Shown: piece after piece, positions 1 to 12,485 of the stretch
How positions within the stretch are numbered: position 1 is the stretch's first letter
How the letters are laid out: each line of letters opens with the position of its first letter
Assembly (NCBI GenBank): GCA_003508835.1
Contig: PUFA01000057.1
Location: 9,312,501 to 9,376,500, forward strand
DNA from: Eonycteris spelaea
Lineage: Eukaryota > Chordata > Mammalia > Chiroptera > Pteropodidae
Direction: 5' to 3'
DNA: 64,000 nucleotides
Translations under genes and position numbers: made by a program
The notes under the pieces: model-generated
Seen by the model: the letters and a program-made list of their open reading frames with translations, nothing else
What the model was told of the DNA's origin: nothing
Database searches by the model: none

Positions 1-3000
1 AGAGTACAGAAAAGCTATGGTTTTTGAAATTGATTTTGTATCCAGAAACTTTACTATATTTGCTTATTGTTTCTAGTAGTGTTCTGTGGAGTCTTTAGGG
101 TTTTCTATATAGAGAATCATGTCATCTCAAATAGTGATGTTTGACGTTTCATTTCCTATTTGAATGCCTTTATATCTTTCTCTTGCCTGATTGTACTTCT
201 AGGACCTCCAATGTTATATTGAATAGCATGTGGCAGTAGTGGACAGCCTTGCCTTGTTGCTGATCTTAGAGGGAAGGTTTTTAGTTTTTCCCCTTTAAGT
301 ATAATATGTTGGCTGAGGGTTTGTCATAAATGGCTTTTATTATGTTAAGGTACTTTCCTTTCTATACCGATTTTGTTAAGTGTTTTGATCATAAATGGAT
401 GCTGTATCTTGTCGAAGGCATTTTCCTATATCTATTGATATCATATGATTCTTATTTTTTAATTTTTTAATGTGATGTATTACATTAACCAAATTTGTGT
501 ATTTGAACCCATCTCCATGCCTGGGATGAAGCCCACTTGATCATGGTGTATAGCTTCTTTAATACGTGCTATATTTGGTTCCTAGTATCTTATTTAGGAT
601 TTTTACATCTATGTTCATGAGAGATATTGGCCTGTAGTTTTCTTTTTTGTGTGTGTTAGATTTACCAGGTTTTTGTTATCATAATATTGGCCTCATAAAA
701 TGAAGTTCTGAAGTATTGCCTCCTCTTTGGTTATTTGGAAGAGTTGAGGAGAATAGGTATTAAATCTTTTTGAATGTTTTTAGAATTGACTGGTAAAGCC
801 ATTGATCCTGGACTTTACTTTTTGGTAGGTTTTTGTTTCAATTTCCATACTGCTTATTGGTCTATTATATTTTTCATTTCTACTTCATTCAGTCTAGGAG
901 GTTGTATTTTTCGAAATACTGTCTATTCTTCTAGGTTATTAAATTTGATGTTATATGCTTTTTATAGTATTCTTGTATGATCCTTTGTATTCTGTGATGT
1001 CAGTCATAATTTCCCCCTTTCATCCCTGTTTTTGTTTATTTGTGTTTTTTTTTTCTTTTAGTAGTCTAGCCAGGGTTTGTCAATTTTATTAACTCAAAGA
1101 ACCAGCTTTGTTGCATTTATTTTTCTATTCTTTGTTTTTCAATTTTATTTCTGCTCTAATTTTGATGATTTCTTTCCTTCTGCCTGACTTTAGGCTTCAT
1201 TTGTTTCTTCCTTTTCTAGTTTTTTAAGATGAAGTGTTAGGTTATTTATTTGGGCTCGTTCTTGTTTTTGGAGGCTGTAATGATATGACTTTCCTCTTAT
1301 GACCACTTTTGCCATGTTCCAAAAGTTTTGATATGTTGAACTATCATTATCATTCGTTTCTATGTATCTCTTGATCTCTCTTTTTATTTCTTCTCTGACC
1401 CAGTTATTCTCAGTAGCATTTTGTTAATCTCCATGAATTTGTGGTTTCTTCCTGATTGCTTTTTGCAGTTGATCTCTAGTTTCAAAGCTTTATGAAAAAT
1501 ATAGGTGGTATGTCAACTCTCTTATATTTATTTGTTGAGGCTATTTCTGTGTCCTAGTATGTGGTCAATTCTTGAATGTTCCATGTGGACTAGAGAAGAA
1601 TGTATAAGCAGCTGTTTTGAGATGGAAGGCTCTGTAAATGTCAGTTATGTCCAGTTGGACTAAAAGTGTCATTTAGATGTTATTTTCTTATTGATTTTCT
1701 GTTTGGATGTTCTGTCCTACTGACAGTGGGGAATTTTAGATGCCCTGCATGATGGTGTTTGCTCTGTTTTCGCCTTCCGTTAGTAATTGCTTTGCCTATT
1801 TTGGGGCTCCCTGATTGGGAACATAGATATTAATAATGTTATAGATGTTTAATAAGTGTTATTTCTTCTTGTGTGTGATTCCCTTTATCATTATGAAGTG
1901 TCCCTCAATATCTTTCTTTACCTTTTTTATTTTGAAGTCTATTTCATTGGATATTAGTACTGCACTCCCACTTTTCTCTGAAGCCATTTGCTTGAAATAT
2001 CATTTTCCACCCTCCCTTTCACTTTGAGTCTATATTGTCTTTGGAGCTGAGATGTGTCTCCTGAAGGGATATGGTTGGGTTTTGTTTTTTTTGATCCATT
2101 CTGCAAACTCTGTGCCTTTTTATTGGTGACTTCAGTCTATTTACATTTAGGGTGCTTATTGAAATATGATCTTATAGCAATTTATCTTCTTTCTGTAGCT
2201 TGGTGTTTCCATTGCTCTTTGTCCAGTGTTTCTGTTTCTTTATTTTGGTTTGCTTTTGTGGGTTTTTCCTCTGGTTCTTCTTGTTCATTTATATATTCAG
2301 TTCTGAATCTTTGCGTGTGGCTACCATTATAATATGTAAAAGATAGTTATATATGTACAGTATGTTTTTCTCTGCATGTGCCTATCTCCATTGCTTTTTG
2401 GGAATTTGGATCTTTGAATCCTCCCCTTTTCAGTCATTCTCTCAGTTTGTCCCTATGTATGCTGAACGTTCAATAATATCTTGTTATAACAATTCACTTC
2501 TTATCGTTAAGCTATAATGCCCTACTTTTAATAAGGGTTGCACTTCTCTTCTGCTTCTATTTACCTGTTAGTCACTTTACTCCTAATTAATGTATTTTGT
2601 TGTTGTTATTTTGTTTAGGTGAGGTAACTCCTTTCAGTATTCCTATAGTGCAGGGCCTCATAGTGGAGAATTCCTCAATTTTTGTATGTCTGGAAAGGTC
2701 TTGATTTCTCCTTCATATCTATCAGAAGAGCTAGCTTAGATACTGTAATTCTAGCTGTTAGTTCTTTCACTTAATAGTTTAAATATTTGGTTTCATTCCT
2801 TTCTGCTTATAAGGTCTGCTGCTAAGAAGTCCAATGATAATCTAATGGTTTTCCTTATATATTACCATTTTCTTCTCCCGAGCCGCCTGAGAATTCTATC
2901 TTTGTCAGTGGTTTTTGTTAACTTTAATACAGTATGTCTTGGTGAAGGCCTTTTGGGGTTGAGATAATTGGGGTCGGTTGACTTCTTGAATTCCAAGCTT

Positions 3001-4262
3001 CCAGCTCATTCCTTAGATTTGGGACATTTCTCGTTCCACATTTGTCTGAAAAATGCTTTCTAAAACCCTGTTCCTTTTCCTAGCCTTCGGTAATGCCCAT
3101 TATTCTTATGTTCCTCTCCTGATGGTATCAGCTAGTTCGTTTTCTTCTTTTCATTAGTTTTCATTTTTCGGTTTCTCTCTTTTTCCTTCTGATTTATTTC
3201 TAGATTTCTGTCTTTGATATCGCTGATTCTTTCCTCCATTTGTTGACTTCTATTTCCAAAGCTTGCTATTTCGTTTTTTCAGCTTTTACAAGTGTGTTCT
3301 GCATCTCCAGAATATCTCTTCTGTTCTTCTTGAGGGTTCACTTTTCTGCTCTGCTCATCTAGTTGTTTTTTCAATTCCTGAAATTGTTGATATGATTTGT
3401 TTTGGGTCTCATTGATTTTTCAGAAGTAGCATCCTGAAGTCTCTGTCATTTAAGTTGTATATTTCGACATCTGTAAGCTTATTTTCTGGAGATTTTCTGT
3501 CTTTCTGAGATGCCTTGTCACCTTTGTTCATGGTGTTTAAGGCTATTTCTCCACCTGGGCATTAATGGATGTGTATTCTGTTGTTTTTCCAGAAAGAAGA
3601 TTTATTAGAATAAAGGCTCTCTTAGCCTGCTGCAAAGAAGGCACTCTTCTTTTGGTTTCCAGTTAGGTGGTTTCTAAGCCTCTTGGATCCCTAAGCAGTT
3701 TAGGTAGCATTTGCTCAGATTTCCCCTGGGACTCCGGTGGTGAGTCTCCGGTGATGGTTCTCGGTGATGGTTCTCGTAGGTATTGGGGGAGGGACCCTCT
3801 GGGTTGGGTGGGGGTTGGAGTCTGCGAGCTCAGCCTCAGTTTTGGCTCAGCCTTGGTTTGGCTCAGCCTCGGTTTTTGCACCGGGCCGGTAAAAATCAGC
3901 TGTGTTTCTCTGCAGTCCCACCCACTTCTCTGCTTCCCTGGCCTCTGACTCAGGCCTCCAGTCAGCGCGTACAAGCCCAGGCACTTCCAGCCAGAGCTGA
4001 TCAGGAAAGTTGTCACACCTCATCCCTCCCCCTCCTCCTACAGGGAGCTCGGGCAGCTGTGAGAGGCAGCTTCTTTATTACTCCCAGTCCACCGCCCCAC
4101 ACCAGAGATTTGACCTGTGGTAGCTCTTATGTGCAGATCCTCACTCAGATGTGCTGGTGTGTAGTTTGGGTGTGTTTTGTTGAATTTTAGATGTTCAGCT
4201 TATTGTTATTTCAAGGGAAGAATCTAGGGACGTTCTCTCACTCCGCTGTGTTTCCGCCAAAT
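1..4262 (-). mobile_element. L1 (LINE-1) element, 3' end cut by window edge
   Basis: Read on the minus strand this is one L1 in the usual order. A GC-rich 5' UTR covers about 3540-4262, an ORF1-like coiled-coil region about 2600-3540, the ORF2 endonuclease part about 1300-2100, and the reverse-transcriptase part lies towards position 1. The + strand shows the T-rich, G-poor look of antisense L1 ORF2. No long open frame survives on the minus strand across ORF1 or ORF2, so stops and frameshifts have broken both proteins and the copy is not autonomous. The 5' end near 4262 looks close to complete. The 3' half lies outside the window. It is probably in an upstream XRN2 intron, antisense to XRN2. 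Confidence 0.8.
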
Positions 4263-4264
4263 CC

Positions 4265-5545
4265 AGACTGGTTTTATTTTTTAAAGGAAATTCTTTCCAG
4301 CTCTTTCCTTCACCAGGTGTTTATGAGTATTATCTAACATTGATACACTTAACACACAATCAATTTCTTTCTTCCCCAGACAGGGTCAGGGCCATTGTAA
4401 AGGCACGTGCCAACTGCTCACTACCACCCCTACTTCAGTTCTTAATGATAACTTTACTGGATAGAGTATTCTTGGCTACCTGTTTCTCCTGTCATCATGT
4501 AACTAGCTCTTTTTCTCTGATGCTTTTAAATCTCTCTAACTTTTGGCATGTTCATTATGATGTGTTTTGGTGTGGACCTCTTTTGTTTTTATCTTGTTTG
4601 GGGCTTTCTGTGCTTCCTGTACATGAATGTCTATTTTCTTCACCAGATTAGGGAGGTTTTCAGGTATTATTTTTTGAAATAGGTTTTCTGGTCCCTTTCT
4701 CTTCATCTCTCTCCTTCTTAGGACCCCTATGATGTTTGTTTTGCTTGATATTATCCCAGAGGCCCCTTAAACTATCCTCATTTTTCTTGAATTTTTTTTT
4801 TTTTTTTTTTTTTTTGCTTGGTCAGATTGATATTTCTATTACCTTGTCTTCCAGCTTATGACTCATTGTTTCTGTTTCATCTTATCTGATACTGACTTCC
4901 TTGTATGTGTGGTGTGTTTTTATATATTTCAGTTATTGTATCTTCAGTCTAATTTTTTCTTTTTATATCTTCTCTTTTTGAAGTTCTTCTGGAATTTTCA
5001 CCTTTTATTCCTCCTGAGTTCATTGAGCATCGTTATACCCGTTGTTATAAAGTCATTATTGGGTATTGCTTGTCTTTGTTTTCATTTAGTTCTTTTCTGG
5101 GGATTTTACCTGTTCTTTTGCTGGGAACATATTTTTGTGTCTCTGCATTTTGGCTTTTGCTATATTTGTTCCTATCAATTACATGAAATAGCCACCTCTC
5201 CTGGTCTTGAAGAATTTGCCTTGTATAGGAACTTCCTCTTTGTAAATTGTATACTGAGTGTCTTCGCAGGCCAGCTGCACCTGGAGCTTGGAGTTGGAGT
5301 TGGAACTGGAATGGGGCGTGGGCCACAGGGAGACCTGGGGCTGTGCCAGGTCTTGGCAGGCCAGTTGGAGCTATAGTTCAAGTTGACCCAGGCCATGGAG
5401 AGTCCTTGTGGGCAAGCTACATTAAAGCATCCTGATAGATAGGTTGGAGCTGTATCTTGAACAATTGCAAGCTAGGGGAATCCAGCAGCAAGACCTGCAC
5501 TGCAATTTGAACTGGAAGCTGGCTTAATGACATCGAATGGAGCGT
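4265..5545 (-). mobile_element. HAL1/L1-like ORF1 element, degraded
   Basis: On the minus strand this segment has an L1 ORF1-type coding relic (about 4430-5240) preceded by a GC-richer leader (about 5260-5545) containing repeated GGAGTTGGA-type words. The + strand stretch about 4440-4640 corresponds closely to 53500-53780, the antisense ORF1 part of another element in this window, so both belong to one L1-derived family. A run of 20 or more T at about 4790-4815 interrupts it. ORF2 is not evident. It lies directly upstream of the L1 at 1-4262 in the same orientation. The border near 4265-4430 is unclear. No intact protein is encoded. Confidence 0.6.
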
Positions 5546-5821
5546 TGTTAGACTCCATCATGAATGTATGGACTTCTATTTGCTTTATTCTATTTAGTGC
5601 AGCACAGAAGGGGCATAGAATTTAATGGCCTCTTGAGGAAACTGCTTGGAGCAGTTTACTTATCTGCTTTTCCTCCAAGTTTAGCAAACATTTCTGAGTA
5701 TATTTATATATATAATACTATTTTACTATCGTACATACATCACTTTGAAAGAACTATCTATGCCCTGAAATTTTACTAGTAAATGGTGAAAGCATTTCTA
5801 CGTTATTGTTAAAGCTCACAC

Positions 5822-6077
5822 TTTTATTTTTTATTTATTTTATTTTTTTGAATTCCCCCTCCCCCACTTCCACCCCTGGCCTACAGATGTTGCGGTCTCG
5901 CCCTTAAGAAACTGGATCTCTGAAGGCGGGGGCATCTCCTCCCATGAGCTCACAGTGCGTGCCCAGGGCCTGCACACCCAGGGGGCCTGGCGTGCCCTGG
6001 CGTGGCTGCACTGGGCACAAGCCAGGACCTTCTGTGTGTAAAGCAGACGTGCTAACCACTACTCTATGGAGCCATCC
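5822..6077 (-). mobile_element. tRNA-derived SINE with tRNA-Val(UAC)-like head
   Basis: On the minus strand, 6073-6003 reads as a tRNA-like sequence with an A-box region (TAGAGTAGTGGTTAGCACG), an anticodon arm CTGCTTTACACACAG carrying TAC, and a B-box region GGTCCTGGC. This closely follows mammalian tRNA-Val(UAC). The T-arm is short by about two bases and altered. About 150 bases of GC-rich unrelated body follow, then an A-rich tail (T-rich at 5822-5850 on +). Head, body and A-tail make it a SINE rather than a tRNA gene. I do not recognise the family, and no second copy was seen in the window. Confidence 0.65.
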
Positions 6078-7504
6078 CTAAAGCTAGCTGTTTATGACAC
6101 ATTCTTATCAGTTCTTTTTTTCTTATGGCTCTTTGACATTTAACTTCTATTTGTAATGGTATTACAGCTTTCACATAGGAAAAATTGAGATGCAGAGTGC
6201 TAGATCCAGGTAAAATCTCTGTGGATAGGTTAGCCAATATTTTTCTAGATGATGATCATGAGGAATTTCTGAAGTTATTGCACTGAGTAAACTTTCAGAG
6301 GTCTGAAAAGCTATTTGAGTAGCAATGCGAAAGAAAGCATGTGCTCTCTGTTAAGCAGATTCCTTTCATCTGTGTTTCCTAGTAGCTAGTACCCCTGCCA
6401 CCATGGTTTATCTAGATACCATTTAGATAGCTATTTACTTAAATCCTTTAAAGTTTTTTTTAACTTAAATTCGTTTTTTAAATAATAAGTTATATCAGTA
6501 CTATGACATTATGGGTTTGATGTTTGTTTTGTTTCTAATACATAAAATAAATATAACTATGAAGATAAGTTTCATGATCGCATGTTTCATGGGCCCAGAA
6601 AATATCTTTAGTACCACCTGTGGTATATTAAATATCTTTAATACCACACCTTAGGAAACATTGTCTAGATCGGTGGTTCTTTAACTTTTAGGAAATCATA
6701 GGCTCATGTGAGAATCTGTAAAGCCAGTGATTTTCTGAAAAATCTCTTGGGTGTGGGGTTCATGTAAATCCAATACTCCATTCAAGGTCTCCTTCCAGCT
6801 TAGGAATCCTGCTTTAACGGTAAGAGAAAGAGAAAAGAAATTTTCTTAAATATCAAGGTCACACCAGAGGTAAAGAATTTCATGCCTTTAGACCTGCAGT
6901 TATATACTTTTTTAGTTTGCTTCTTTTGGAAACAGACAATTCTTGTTAGCATCTTGCATTTTATTTCAAAATTGTGGGTCCTTCCTCCCCTTTTATTAGT
7001 GTGAGTAACTCCTCATTTGCCATTATTATAGCCCCTATTAGATATAAATATTTACTTAGAAGAAACTTTGATTAGACTCTAGTTCATTTAGAATCTCTTT
7101 TTTTTAACTATGTCATTAAAATAGGAATTACATTCTTTAAAGTAGGGATTGACTTAGAACAAGTGGCCCTCTCTGCCAGGTGACTTGTAAAACACTAAGT
7201 CGCCTGAGGATTAGTGTTTGGTACTCTAATTATGTTGAACATCTTTTCAGTTGAAGTGTGCGTGGGAGGAGTAAAAACATAGAAGAGAATCAGTGAGAAT
7301 GCAATATTTAAATTGAACATACAAAGGAGAATTTGGGGTGCTCTGGGCTGAGAGAAAATGAGGTTGGTATAACAGGGCAAGTAGTCAGATGGTATTAAGC
7401 TTAGATTAACTGATAGAAAATTAGTCTGGGGACATATATTGGAACAGATTATAAACATGGGGAGGCAGATTTTTTTCATATTTTTAGCGACATTTAAAAT
7501 GTGT
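6078..7504. other. No gene recognised; probable XRN2 intron
   Basis: AT-rich sequence with no exon-like open stretch flanked by splice sites that I could match to XRN2. Around 6670-6720 there is a short stretch resembling the end of an old DNA transposon (GGTGGTTCTTTAAC), too weak to call. Confidence 0.4.
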
Positions 7505-9790
7505 ATTAACTGTAGTACATGTTAATTAAGCAAAATGTGGCATATAACAGTAAAACTTAAAAAGAAAGCCACCCATAATTCCATGAACCTGAAATAAGCA
7601 TTCCTTTCATTATTGTTCATATATGCAATTTTAGAAAATTTAGTTATTATACATTTTTTGCATATGCTTTTTAATGAACTGTAACATATGTAAATGCCAA
7701 ATCATAACTGTACAGTTCGATTAACTTTTATGAGATGAACATACTCAAGTAACTACCACTCCAGAAAATACAAAATTACCAATACCCAAGAAGTTCCCTG
7801 TTGTGTCCTCTCCCAGGGACTACCTCAGCCAATAAGGGTAAGCATTATCCTGACTTCAGTACTACAGATTAGTTTTGTTTTGTTTTGTTTTGTTTTGTTT
7901 TGTTTGTTTTTAACTTTATCTAATGGAGTCTTGTACTGTTATCCTCTTTAAAATTTGTCCTCTTTTTGTTCAATTATTTTGTTCTGGGGTTTATCCATGT
8001 CATTACTTCAGCAATAGTTTGTTCATTCTCATTGCTTACAGTATTTCATCATATGACTGTCACCATTTATCTGTCCAATGGATTGATTCTCAGTTTGGGG
8101 CTCCTGGAATAGTACTGCTGTGAAATTCTTGTGTCTTTGGTGCATATATATAAACATTTCTCATGGGTACGTACCTAGCAGTAGAATTGCAAGGTTACAG
8201 TTGTGTGTATGCTCATCTTTAGTGAATGAAAATGCCACGCATGATTACCAAATTTCATTCCGCTTATAACAATTTAACATTTCTATGACAGTATAGTAAA
8301 ATTCTAGTTGCTCCACATTCTTACCAGCCTTTGATATTGTCTTTCATTTTCAGCCATTCTATTAGGGGTAATGGTATCTCACTGATGTTTAATTAGCATC
8401 TTCTTGATTACTTAATTACTTAGTTGAGCACTTTTCATGTTTATTGACCACTTGTGTGTATGTGAGCAAGGGAGGGGGAGGAAGGAGGGTAGGAAGGGAT
8501 GGAGGGAGAGAGAGAGAGTCTTGTTTTAGTCTTTTGTCCATTTTCCGGTTTTCTTTTACATTCTTTTACATTCTGCTTATGAGATTTTTTTTTTTTTTTG
8601 TATTGGAAATACCTTTTCCACTTGGTAGCCTAACTTCACTTTAATGGTGTCATATGATGAACAGAAGTTTATGCCAACATTTGGGGAATGGGGGTGAGGG
8701 GCATGCGGGAATTCTTTGTGCTCTTCTTTAGCTGTTCTGTAAGTTTTGAAATCATCACAATTAAAAAGTGAGGATAAAAATAAACATTCCTAGATATTTG
8801 ATGTGGTTTGGTGTTTTTGTAAGTAATATTTTAAATTTTTTTCTAATTGCTTGCTTGAATATACAAATAAAGATGATTTTGAATATTGACTATATCTACA
8901 GCCTTACTAAATTTATTCTGAATTTTGTCTGTATGTCCTTGTAGATTTTTTTTGCCTGCTCAGTCATGTCATCTACAAGCAGTGACAGTTTTATTAATCA
9001 TTTTATAATCTTAATGGCTTTTGGTCTTTTGCTTTATTGCACTGGCTAGGATCTCTAGTATAATTGAGCATCCTTGTTTTATCCTCAATCTTAAGGGTAA
9101 TACAGGTAATATTTTACCATTAAATATGAATGTTTGTCATGGTTTTTTTTCCTTCATAGACAACCTTTATTATATTGAGAATTTTTCTTTCTATTTGTTC
9201 TAGTGGATATTAAATTTTATCAAATGCTTTCCCCATCTTTTGAGATGGTAATAGATTTTTTTTTAACTTCTGTTATGTGATGAAATACATGGATTGTTTT
9301 TGACTATTAAACCAACCTCGCATTAATAGGATAATCCTAATTCAATGCGATGCATCATTCTTTTTTATATGTCACTAACTTCTGTGTGTCAGTATATTGT
9401 GGGGTGCTTTTTCATCTGTGTAATATGAGAGAGATTGGTTTATAACTTTCTTTTTCCACACATTCTAGCCTCATAAGACAAGTTAGAAAGTGTTTCCACA
9501 TTTCTGTTTTCTATAAGAGTTACTGTGAGATTGTTGTCATGTAGTTATCCTTAGAAGTATTCAATGGTGAAACCATTTGGTCTAGCGATTTTTTCATGAA
9601 AAGGTTTTTAACTATAGATTCAAATTCTCAAGTAGATACAGGTTATTCTGATTTTTTGTTGTTACTTCTTGTGTTTGGTTTGGCAAGCCTCCGTTTTTTG
9701 TATGAATAAGCCATTTATTCTAAAATTTCAGATATATTGCCAAACATTGGTCATGATATACTTTTTCTTGAATGCTTGATTTATTTTTAT
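7505..9790 (-). mobile_element. Old L1 fragments, antisense 3' UTR and ORF2
   Basis: The + strand reads as antisense L1. Segment 7640-8420 has the 3' UTR-type text seen again at 57660-58140 and 40590-41290. Segment 8800-9780 has the antisense reverse-transcriptase portion of ORF2. It is heavily diverged with no usable reading frame. A (TTTTG)n microsatellite at about 7874-7912 and a GA-rich tract at about 8467-8519 interrupt it. Confidence 0.7.
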
Positions 9791-9799
9791 TTATGTATT

Positions 9800-10860
9800 T
9801 TTACTTGCATGTCTTTAAAATGTATTGTTCAATTACAGTTGACATACAATTATATTAGTTTCAGGTTTACAACATGGTGATTTGATATTTATATACTTAT
9901 GAAATTATCACCTCGTTTAGTCTAGAACCCAGCTGACACCATACATACTTATTATAGTGTTATTGTCTATATTCCCTATTGCTGTACTTTACATCCCCAT
10001 AACTATTTTTAAAACTGGCAATTTGTACTTAATCCCTTTCACGTTTTTCATCCACTCCCCAACCCCCTCCCTTCTGGCAACCATCAGTTTGTTCTCTGTA
10101 TCTGAGTTTGTTTCTGTTTTGTTTGTTTATTTATTTATTTTTCCACGTAACGTAATTCTTCTATGCCCATTCATGTTGTCTCAGATAGCAAGATTTTGTT
10201 CTTTTTTTGAGTAATATTCCACTGTATATATGTACCATATCTTCTTTATTCGTTCATCTATTGATGGACACTTAAGTTGCACCCATACTACAGCAAACAT
10301 CAGGGTGTATATGTCTTTTTGAATTAGTTTTTTGGGTTTTTAAAATTTTTTCAATTACAGTTGACATTCAGTATTTATTTAGTTTCAGGTTGTTAATAAC
10401 ACAGTTTTGTTTAGACATTTATATAATTAATGAAGTGATTCCCCCATCGATCTAGTACCCATCTGACACCATACACAGTTGTTAACCAAATTATTGACAA
10501 TATTCCTTATGTTGTACTTCACAGTCCCTTGATAATAGATAATTTGGAGTATATTGCTTAATTTTTAAGGATATACACTTCTTCTAACCTTTTAAAATGG
10601 ATTCTTTTCTTAATTGTAAACTAAATTTCTACAAAGGGTATTGCTGGATGGAAAGGTCTGTTGAATTTCTGGACTTTTGGTTAAAATCACCATATTAATC
10701 TCCAAGTAAGAGGTTTACACGTTATGCCACAGCGGATGAGAATTTCTGGTATCTCAACTCCCATCAATACCAGGGGTTATCAGTTTTTAAATGTTCTTGC
10801 TAATTTGATAAGGAGAATGTATCTTTGTTTAAGCTATGATTTTTTTAAATTGCTGCTTAG
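9800..10860 (-). mobile_element. Two nested L1 3' tails, antisense
   Basis: The same antisense L1 terminus occurs twice. It starts near 9830 (TTCAATTACAGTTGACATAC) and again near 10349 (TCAATTACAGTTGACATTC), each followed by the 'TAGTTTCAGGT' and 'CTAG(T/A)ACC...CTGACACCATAC' text of the L1 3' UTR. From about 10610 to 10860 an older L1 3' UTR continues. This suggests 5'-truncated insertions into an earlier L1 copy. Confidence 0.7.
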
Positions 10861-12288
10861 ATCACATTTTTACTGACCAGTTTTCTTTCATAGTCTGTTT
10901 TTGTCCCTAGCTAATTTATTACTTTGTGTTGAGTCTTTTTCTTTATTTAAAGAATTTTTAAAGCTCTTTTTAAGCAGAAGATTACATCGTCACATCTTTC
11001 TAGAATCACAAACTCTGTTGGCTGTGGAAAAGACTTGGTGGTGATTCTAGTTAGGGAGAAATAATGAAGGTCAGAAGTGACTGTGGCAAAGTAGTTTCAA
11101 AGTGGAGAAAATGGGAGAAGAGAAACTGAAGGACTGTATAATTGAATGTGATGAGGGAAGAGAAGGTACAAGATGAGGATCATGAGTGCACTGTGGACAC
11201 CTGGGAGACTAAAAGTCCTTTAATAGAATTTGGAAACCCAGGAAGCTGAATAATAAATGGAAGAATATGAATGAGTCTGATTTTTTGTGGAGGTTGAAGC
11301 GCTGAATATGTTGAAGTCATCTGCCAGGAGTTAGTAATAATGGATCTAATACTTGCTCAAGAGAGAAGATAGTTAGAGAAAATTGGGAATTATCTGCATA
11401 TATGCCAGAAATGTAAAAGTTCAAGAAGGATTTGGATAGGTTAATGAATTTTAATTGCTGTTGGTTATAAGAGAACCTAGAAAAGTTTAGGGTTGTGAGG
11501 TAGATCTCCTCAAAGTCAGCCATGTCATATCACAAATTATTCACTGATAACCTTTGTAAGAGACATATTAGATAAATAATTGGCCTAATGCAGAATGCTT
11601 ATTGCTGGATAGTAAATGTTCACAGTTGTGTAATAAGCCCAGACAAATGCTCCCAACTGTCAAGAAAGAAATCATATTTTTTGTGATGTTTTCCCCAACA
11701 ATCTTTATACATAATTCAACATATGATTTGCCTTTTGTTTTATTTTAGTTTATTGTCATTAAGTGTGCCATTTTCTGGCACATTTATTTCATGGTCTTTT
11801 GTGACCTCTGGATTTCAATATTTGTGCCAACAGAATTAATCCCTGCATAACTGTCAAGTCCATCTATCTGTCTCTCTCTTCTCTCTATCCTATTGTAATT
11901 TTTATCTGATCCTCATATTTATATACTTTCTGAATACTGAATCTTTTAGGATAATATTATCCTTTTAAAGAGGACAGTGATTTCAGATATTTTAACCAAG
12001 ACCTTTTCTTATTTTTCCATATTTGTCAAGATACTTAACTACCAAAATGCAAGTGTTAAGCATGTTTATATTTCTTCCTGTCTTAATTAGATGTGTTGTA
12101 TTAATTCTAAACTTTCAAAATGTTGAAAGTTTTCAAATCCTTAATCCTGCCTTTTTGAAAAAACCTAAGCTCTTGAGCCTTCTGTTGAGCCTTCTGAACC
12201 AGAGGAAGTGGTTCTCCTCTGGTCCTTATGAAAGAGTGAAGAGTTACCTCAACGCACAGCACAAGTGCATGTGAATTTGGAGAAGCAT
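10861..12288. other. No gene recognised; ancient repeat-like stretch
   Basis: No XRN2 exon was found. Part of it, about 11020-11480, resembles worn ancient mammalian interspersed repeat (runs such as GGGAATTATCTGCATATATG after purine-rich text), but I cannot name the family. The remainder is AT-rich without visible structure. Confidence 0.3.
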
Positions 12289-12485
12289 GTAGTGGGGAGT
12301 GGTTAAGAAAGCTTATCCTGTCCCTCAATAGCCTTGTGATCTCAGGCAGGTTTTTTGTCATTACTCCCATTTTCTCACTTTTAAAATGGTACCAAGAATA
12401 CCCACCCATCTCACAAAATATTCACAGTAAATGAGTTTTAAGTTATTAAGCACTTGAAACAGTGCTTGACACATAGTCAATACCA
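12289..12485 (+). repeat. MIR SINE fossil, plus orientation
   Basis: The order of words follows MIR: a tRNA-like start (GTAGTGGGGAGTGGTTAAG), then CTCACTTTTAAAATGG, then the conserved right part AAGCACTTGAAACAGTGCTTGACACATAGTCAATA. It is diverged throughout, as expected for an ancient mammalian SINE. Confidence 0.75.

Noticed and set aside
6003..6073. Functional tRNA-Val(UAC) gene
   Set aside because: The T-arm is shortened and mutated, and the sequence runs into a GC-rich body and A-rich tail as in a SINE.
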